64,000 nt of DNA from Bathymodiolus brooksi (Eukaryota > Mollusca > Bivalvia > Mytilida > Modiolidae), in NCBI GenBank assembly GCA_963680875.1, contig OY804579.1, forward strand, positions 30,365,804-30,429,803, read 5' to 3'. How positions within the stretch are numbered: the first letter of the stretch is position 1; every line of letters starts with the position of its first letter. Both the position numbers and the translations under genes were made by a program. Of this stretch, positions 56,541-64,000 are shown one piece after another. Below the pieces are notes generated by a model that saw only the letters and a list, made by a program, of their open reading frames with translations, was not told where the DNA came from and made no database searches.

Positions 56541-59500
56541 CTCTTAAGTTTTCTTACTACAAGTAACTCGTACACTAAAATTTTCTTACCACAAGTAACT
56601 CGTACTCTAAAGTTTTCTTACCACAAGTAACTCGTACACTAAAGTTTTCTTACCACAATTAACTCGTACTTGAAATATTTATTACCACAAGTAACTCGTA
56701 CACTAATGTTTTCTTTCCACAAGTAACTCGTACACTAAAGATTTCTTACCACAAGTAACTCGTATTCTAAAGTTTTCTTACCACAAGTAACTCGTACACT
56801 AAAGTTTTCTTACCACAAGTAACTCGTACACTAAAGTTTTCTTACCACAAGTAACTCGTACTCTAGAGTTTTCTTACTACAAGTCACTCGTACACTAATG
56901 TTTTCTTACCACAAGTAAATCGAACTCTAAAGTTTTCTTACCACAAGTAACTCGTACTCTAAAGTTTTCTTACCACAAGTAACTCGTACTTGAAAGATTT
57001 ATTACCACAAGTAACTCGTACACTAAAGTTTTCTTACCACAAGTAACTCGTACACTAAAGTTTTCTTACCACAAGTAACTCGTACACTAAAGTTTTCTTA
57101 CCACAAGTAACTCGTACTCTAAAGTTTTCTTACCACAAGTAACTCGTACACTAAAGTTTTCTTACCACAAGTAACTCGTACTTGAAAGATTTATTACCAC
57201 AAGTAACTCGTACACTAAAGTTTTCTTACCACAAGTAACTCGTACACTAAAGTTTTCTTACCACAAGTAACTCGTACACTAAAGTTTTCTTACCACAAGT
57301 AACTCGTACTCTAAAGTTTTCTTACCACAAGTAACTCGTACACTAAAGTTTTCTTACCACAAGTAACTCGTACTCTAAAGTTTTCTTACCACAAGTAACT
57401 CGTACACTAAAGTTTTCTTACCACAAGTAAATCGTACTCTAAAGTTTTCTTACCACAAGTAACTCGTACACTAAAGTTTTCTTACCACAAGTAACTCGTA
57501 CTCTAAAGTTTTGCTACCACAAGTAACTCGTACACTAAAGTTTTCTTACCACAAGTAACTCGTACTTGAAAGATTTATTACCACAAGTAACTCGTACACT
57601 AAAGTTTTCTTACCTCAAGTAACTCGTACACTAAAGTTTTCTTACCACAAGTAATTCGTACTCTAAAGTTTTCTTACCACAAGTAACTCGTACACTAAAA
57701 TTTTCTTACCACAAGTAACTCGTACACTAAAGTTTCCTACCACAAGTAACTCGTACTCTAAAGTTTTCTTACTACAAGTAACTCGTACACTAAAGTTTTC
57801 TTACCACAAGTAACTCGAACTCTAAAGTTTTCTTACCACAAGTAACTCGTACACTAAAGTTTTCTTACCACAAGTAACTCGTACTTGAAAGATTTATTAC
57901 CACAAGTAACTCGTACACTAAAGTTTTCTTACCACAAGTAACTCGTACACTAAAGTTTTCTTACCACAAGTAACTCGTACTCTAAAGTTTTCTTACCACA
58001 AGTAACTCGTACACTAAAGTTTTCTTACCACAAGTAACTCGTACTCTAAAGTTTTCTTACCACAAGTAACTCGTACACTAAAGTTTTCTTACCACAAGTA
58101 AATCGTACTCTAAAGTTTTCTTACCACAAGTAACTCGTACACTAAAGTTTTCTTACCACAAGTAACTCGTACTTGAAAGATTTATTACCACAAGTAACTC
58201 GTACACTAAAGTTTTCTTACCACAAGTAACTCGTACACTAAAGTTTTCTTACCACAAGTAACTCGTACACTAAAGTTTTCTTACCACAAGTAACTCGTAC
58301 TCTAAAGTTTACTTTCCACAAGTAACTCGTACACTAAAGTTTTCTTACCACAAGTAACTCGTACTTGAAAGATTTATTACCACAAGTAACTCGTACACTA
58401 AAGTTTTCTTACCACAAGTAACTCGTACACTAAAGTTTTCTTACCACAAGTAACTCGTACACTAAAGTTTTCTTACCACAAGTAACTCGTACTCTAAAGT
58501 TTTCTTACCACAAGTAACTCGTACACTAAAGTTTTCTTACAACAAGTAACTCGTACTCGAAAGTTATATTACAACAAGTATCTCGTACACGAAAGTTTTC
58601 TTACCACAAGTAACTCGTACTCTTAAGTTTTCTTACTACAAGTAACTCGTACACTAAAATTTTCTTACCACAAGTAACTCGTACTCTAAAGTTTTCTTAC
58701 CACAAGTAACTCGTACACTAAAGTTTTCTTACCACAAGTAACTCGTACTTGAAATATTTATTACCACAAGTAACTCGTACACTAATGTTTTCTTACCACA
58801 AGTAACTCGTACACTAAAGATTTCTTACCACAAGTAACTCGTATTCTAAAGTTTTCTTACCACAAGTAACTCGTACACTAAAGTTTTCTTACCACAAGTA
58901 ACTCGTACACTAAAGTTTTCTTACCACAAGTAACTCGTACTCTAGAGTTTTCTTACTACAAGTAACTCGTACACTAATGTTTTCTTACCACAAGTAACTC
59001 GAACTCTAAAGTTTTCTTACCACAAATAACTCGTACACTAAAGTTTTCTTACCACAAGTAACTCGTACACTAAAGTTTTCATACCACAAGTAACTCGTAC
59101 ACTAAAGTTTTCTTACCACAAGTAACTCGTACTCTAAAGTTTTCTTACCACAAGTAACTCGTACACTAAAGTTTTCTTACCACAAGTAACTCGTACTTGA
59201 AAGATTTATTACCACAAGTAACTCGTACACTAAAGTTTTCTTACCACAAGTAACTCGTACACTAAAGTTTTCTTACCACAAGTAACTCGTACTCTAAAGT
59301 TTTCTTACCACAAGTAACTCGTACACTAAAGTTTTCTTACCACAAGTAACTCGTACTCTAAAGTTTTCTTACCACAAGTAACTCGTACACTAAAGTTTTC
59401 TTACCACAAGTAAATCGCACTCTAAAGTTTTCTTACCACAAGTAACTCGTACACTAAAGTTTTCTTACCACAAGTAACTCGTACTCTAAAGTTTTGCTAC

Positions 59501-59830
59501 CACAAGTAACTCGTACACTAAAGTTTTCTTACCACAAGTAACTCGTACTTGAAAGATTTATTACCACAAGTAACTCGTACACTAAAGTTTTCTTACCTCA
59601 AGTAACTCGTACACTAAAGTTTTCTTACCACAAGTAATTCGTACTCTAAAGTTTTCTTACCACAAGTAACTCGTACACTAAAATTTTCTTACCACAAGTA
59701 ACTCGTACACTAAAGTTTCTTACCACAAGTAACTCGTACTCGAAAGTTATATTACAACAAGTATCTCGTACACGAAAGTTTTCTTACCACAAGTAACTCG
59801 TACTCTTAAGTTTTCTTACTACAAGTAACT
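56541..59830. repeat. 2.08-kb higher-order duplication within the 32-bp satellite
   Basis: CTCTTAAGTTTTCTTACTAC at 56541 and 58620, and CTCTAGAGTTTTCTTAC at 56861 and 58940, give a constant 2,079-bp offset (about 65 monomers). A third CTCTTAAG follows at about 59806, so the second copy is only partly repeated again. Confidence 0.85.
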
Positions 59831-62800
59831 CGTACACTAAAATTTTCTTACCACAAGTAACTCGTACTCTAAAGTTTTCTTACCACAAGTAACTCGTACA
59901 CTAAAGTTTTCTTACCACAAGTAACTCGTACTTGAAATATTTATTACCACAAGTAACTCGTACACTAATGTTTTCTTACCACAAGTAACTCGTACACTAA
60001 AGTTTTCTTACCACAAGTAACTCGTACACTAAAGTTTTCTTACCACAAGTAACTCGTACACTAAAGTTTTCTTACCACAAGTAACTCGTACTCTAAAGTT
60101 TTCTTACTACAAGTAACTCGTACACTAAAGTTTTCTTACCACAAGTAACTCGAACTCTAAAGTTTTCTTACCACAAGTAACTCGTACACTAAAGTTTTCT
60201 TACCACAAGTAACTCGTACTTGAAAGATTTATTACCACAAGTAACTCGTACACTAAAGTTTTCTTACCACAAGTAACTCGTACACTAAAGTTTTCTTACC
60301 ACAAGTAACTCGTACACTAAAGTTTTCTTACCACAAGTAACTCGTACTCTAAAATTTTCTTACCACAAGTAACTCGTACACTAAAGTTTTCTTACCACAA
60401 GTAACTCGTACTTGAAAGATGTATTACCACAAGTAACTCGTACACTAAAGTTTTCTTACCACAAGTAACTCGTACACTAAAGTTTTCTTACCACAAGTAA
60501 CTCGTACACTAAAGTTTTCTTACCACAAGTAACTCGTACTCTAAAGTTTTCTTACCACAAGTAACTCGTACACTAAAGTTTTCTTACCACAAGTAACTCG
60601 TACTCTAAAGTTTTCTTACCACAAGTAACTCGTACACTAAAGTTTTCTTACCACAAGTAAATCGTACTCTAAAGTTTTCTTACCACAAGTAACTCGTACT
60701 CTAAAGTTTTCCTACCACAAGTAACTCGTACTCTAAAGTTTTCTTGCCACAAGTAACTCGTACACTAAAGTTTTCTTACCACAAGTAACTCGTACTTGAA
60801 AGATTTACTACCACAAGGAACTTGTACACTAAAGTTTTCTTTCCACAAGTAACTCGTACACTAAAGTTTTTTTTACCACAAGTAACTCGTACACTAAATT
60901 TTTCTTACCACAAGTAACTCGTACTCTAAAGTTTTCTTACCACAAGTAACTTGTACACTAAAGTTTTCTTACTACAAGTAACTCGTACTTGAAAGAATTA
61001 TTACCACAAGTAACTCGTACACTAAAGTTTTCTTACCACAAGTAACTCGTACACTAAAGTTTTCTTACCACAAGTAACTCGTACTCTAAAGTTTGCTTAC
61101 CACAAGTAACTCGTACACTAAAGTTTTCTTACCACAAGTAACTCGTACACTAAAGTTTCTTACCACAAGTAACTCGTACTTGAACGATTTATTACCACAA
61201 GAAACTCGTACACTAAAGTTTTCTTTCCACAAGTAACTCGTACACTAAAGATTTCTTTCCACAAGTAACTCGTACACTAAAGTTTTCTTACCACAAGTAA
61301 CTCGTACACGAAAGTTTTCTTACCACAAGTAACTCGTACACTAAAGTTTTCGTACCACAAGTAACTCGTACTCTAAAGTTTTCTTACTACAAGTAACTCG
61401 TACAATAAAGTTTTCTTACCACAAGTAACTCGTACTCTAAAGTTTTCTTACCACAAGTAACTCGTACACTAAAGTTTTCTTACCACAAGTAACTCGTACT
61501 CTAAAGTTTTCTTACCACAAGTAACTCGTACACTAAAGTTTTCTTTCCATAAGTAACTCGTACTTGAAATATTTATTACCACAAGTAACTCGTACACTAA
61601 AGTTTTCTTACCACAAGTAACTCGTACACTAAAGTTTTCTTACCACAAGTAACTCGTACTCTAAAGTTTTCTTACCACAAGTAACTCGTACACTAAAGTT
61701 TTTTTACCACAAGTAACTCGTACTCGAAAGTTATATTACAAGTATCTCGTACTCGAAAGTATTCTTACCACAAGTAACTCGTACTCTAAAGTTTTCTTAC
61801 TACAAGTAACTCGTACACTAAAGTTTTCTCACCACAAGTAACTCGTACTCTAAAGTTTTCTTACCACAAGTAACTCGTACACTAAAGTTTTCTTACCACA
61901 AGTAACTCGTACTTGAAAGATTTATTACCACAAGTAACTCGTACACTAAAGTTTTCTTGCCACAAGTAACTCGTACACTAAAGTTTTCTTACCACAAGTA
62001 ACTCGTACACTAAAGTTTTCTTACCACAAGTAACTCGTACACTAAAGTTTTCTTACCAAAAGTAACTCGTACTCTAAAGTTTTCTTACCACAAGTAACTC
62101 GTACACTAAAGTTTTCTTACCACAAGTAATTCGTACTCTAAAGTTTTCTTACCACAAGTAACTCGTACACTAAAGTTTTCTTACCACAAGTAACTCGTAC
62201 TTGAAAGATTTATTACCACAAGTAACTCGTACACTAAAGTTTTCTTACCACAAGTAACTCGTACACTAAAGTTTTCTTACCACAAGTAACTCGTACACTA
62301 AAGTTTTCTTACCACAAGTAACTCGTACACTAAAGTTTTCTTACCACATGTAACTCGTACTTGAAAGAATTATTACCACAAGTAACTCGTACACTAAAGT
62401 TTTCTTACCACAAGTAACTCGTACTCTAAAGTTTTCTTACCACAAGTAACTCGTACACTAAAGTTTTCTTACCACAAGTAACTCGTACACTAAAGTTTCT
62501 TACCACAAATAACTCGTACTCGAAAGTTATATTACAACAAGTATCTCGTACTCGAAAGTTTTCTTACCACAAGTAACTCGTTCTCTAAAGTTTTCTTACT
62601 ACAATTAACTCGTACACTAAAGTTTTCTTACCACAAGTAACTCGTACTCTAAAGTTTTCTTACCACAAGTAACTCGTACACTAAAGTTTTCTTACCACAA
62701 GTAACTCGTACACTAAAGTTTTCTTACCACAAGTAACTCGTACACTAAAGTTTTCTTACCACAAGTAACTCGTACACTAAAGTTTTCTTACCAGAAGTAA

Positions 62801-64000
62801 CTCGTACTCTAAAGTTTTCTTACCACAAGTAACTCGTACACTAAAGTTTTCTTACTACAAGTAACTCGTACTTGAAAGAATTATTACCACAAGTAACTCG
62901 TACACTAAAGTTTTCCTACCACAAATAACTCGTACACTAAAGTTTTCTTACCACAAGTAACTCGTACACTAAAGTTTTCTTACCACAAGTAACTCGTACT
63001 CGAAAGTTATATTACAACAAGTATCTCGTACTCGAAAACTTTATTACCACAGGTATCTCGTACTCAACAGTTGTATTACCACAAGTAACTCGTACACTAA
63101 AGTTTTCTTACCACAAGTAACTCGTACTCTAAAGTTTTCTTTCCACAAGTAACTCGTACACTAAAGTTTTCTTACCACAAGTAATTCGTACTCTAAAGTT
63201 TTCTTACCACAAGTAACTCGTACACTAATGTTTTCTTACCACAAGTAACTCGTACTTGAAAGATTTATTACCACAAGTAACTGGTACACTAAAGTTTTCT
63301 TACCACAAGTAACTCGTACACTAAAGTTTTCTTACCACAAGTAACTCGTACACTAAAGTTTTCTTACCACAAGTAACTCGTACACTAAAGTTTTCTTACC
63401 ACATGTAACTCGTACTTGAAAGAATTATTACCACAAGTAACTCGTACACTAAAGTTTTCTTACCACAAGTAACTCGTACTCTAAAGTTTTCTTACCACAA
63501 GTAACTCGTACACTAAAGTTTTCTTACCACAAGTAACTCGTACACTAAAGTTTCTTACCACAAATAACTCGTACTCGAAAGTTATATTACAACAAGTATC
63601 TCGTACTCGAAAGTTTTCTTACCACAAGTAACTCGTTCTCTAAAGTTTTCTTACTACAAGTAACTCGTACACTAAAGTTTTCTTACCACAAGTAACTCGT
63701 ACTCTAAAGTTTTCTTACCACAAGTAACTCGTACACTAAAGTTTTCTTACCACAAGTAACTCGTACACTAAAGTTTTCTTACCACAAGTAACTCGTACAC
63801 TAAAGTTTTCTTACCACAAGTAACTCGTACACTAAAGTTTTCTTACCAGAAGTAACTCGTACTCTAAAGTTTTCTTACCACAAGTAACTCGTACACTAAA
63901 GTTTTCTTACTACAAGTAACTCGTACTTGAAAGAATTATTACCACAAGTAACTCGTACACTAAAGTTGTCTTACCACAAATAACTCGTAGACTAAAGTTT

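Larger units (their letters stand above)
42527..64000. repeat. 32-bp satellite, about 670 copies, continues past window end
   Basis: The consensus monomer is (ACCACAAGTAACTCGTAC)(ACTAAAGTTTTCTT), repeated without interruption by other DNA for at least 21,474 bp. Recurrent variants: ACTCTAAAG (very common), ACTTGAAAGATTTATT and ACTTGAAAGAATTATT (every several monomers), ACTCGAAAGTTATATTACAA with GTATCTCG, 31-bp forms with AAGTTTCTT, and a rare two-monomer form with ACAGGTATCTCG and AACAGTTGTATT. Variants recur in fixed order, giving higher-order repeats. No reading frame over 60 codons survives because 32 is not a multiple of 3 and the monomer carries stops. The left edge is sharp at 42527. 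Confidence 0.98.

Noticed and set aside
42527..64000. CRISPR-like array (32-bp repeats)
   Set aside because: No spacers; the whole 32 bp recurs head to tail.

Overview
This is animal nuclear DNA. There are GT-AG introns, (TTA)n and (AT)n microsatellites, LINE, SINE, Penelope-like, Tc1-like and Crypton-like remnants, and very large tandem repeats; there are no operons or ribosome binding sites. The SINE tails (CTCCGG..TTTCCTCCACC, then a tail ending GTTAAAC) and the 'AGCTCACCTG' hairpin repeats are of a type I associate with molluscs, most likely a bivalve. That organism call is an inference from recalled repeat sequences, not a search result. Well over half of the window is repetitive. Layout: 1-1.6 kb is the 3' end of a Penelope-like retroelement (RT plus GIY-YIG endonuclease ORF) followed by a hammerhead-ribozyme-like sequence. 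1.8-2.0 kb is a tRNA-derived SINE between two (AT)n tracts. 2.6-17.7 kb is dominated by at least three families of hairpin-headed, non-autonomous repeats built from 100-330 bp units, each carrying an AANATGGCNGCC-like motif. Threaded through them are the last three exons of a conserved host gene, probably NOL11 (U3 processome / ribosome biogenesis), at 6458-6541, 8605-8712 and 12132-12254. Their introns hold a foldback element with degenerate TTAGGG repeats, a CAGGGTT..AACCCTG MITE, and a SINE with a 12-bp target duplication. 18.3-19.6 kb is a decayed L2-type LINE. 20.7-22.9 kb is a three-copy, 740-778 bp tandem repeat. 23.0-24.3 kb is a 5'-truncated LINE on the minus strand with a largely intact RT. 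24.9-26.8 kb is a 27-bp satellite (about 72 copies) and 27.0-28.6 kb a 43-bp satellite (about 38 copies). 28.6-42.1 kb is the least repetitive part. It holds SINEs, a Crypton-like recombinase fragment (33.4-33.8 kb), two long inverted repeats (34.2-34.9 kb), a 20-G tract, and one unrecognised 352-aa intronless ORF on the minus strand (38260-39318). 41.8-42.5 kb is a Tc1-like (DD34E) transposon on the minus strand, cut off mid-transposase exactly where a 32-bp satellite begins. That satellite runs without interruption for about 21.5 kb to the window end (about 670 copies) and contains 3.2-kb and 2.1-kb higher-order duplications. Only two probable host genes are visible: the NOL11-like 3' exons (good evidence) and the 352-aa ORF (plausible, unknown function). 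The points most worth a second look are the hammerhead motif, the satellite that abuts the Tc1 transposase, the four-fold tandem duplication of a splice donor in the NOL11-like gene, and the hairpin-headed repeat superfamily with dense YY1-like motifs.
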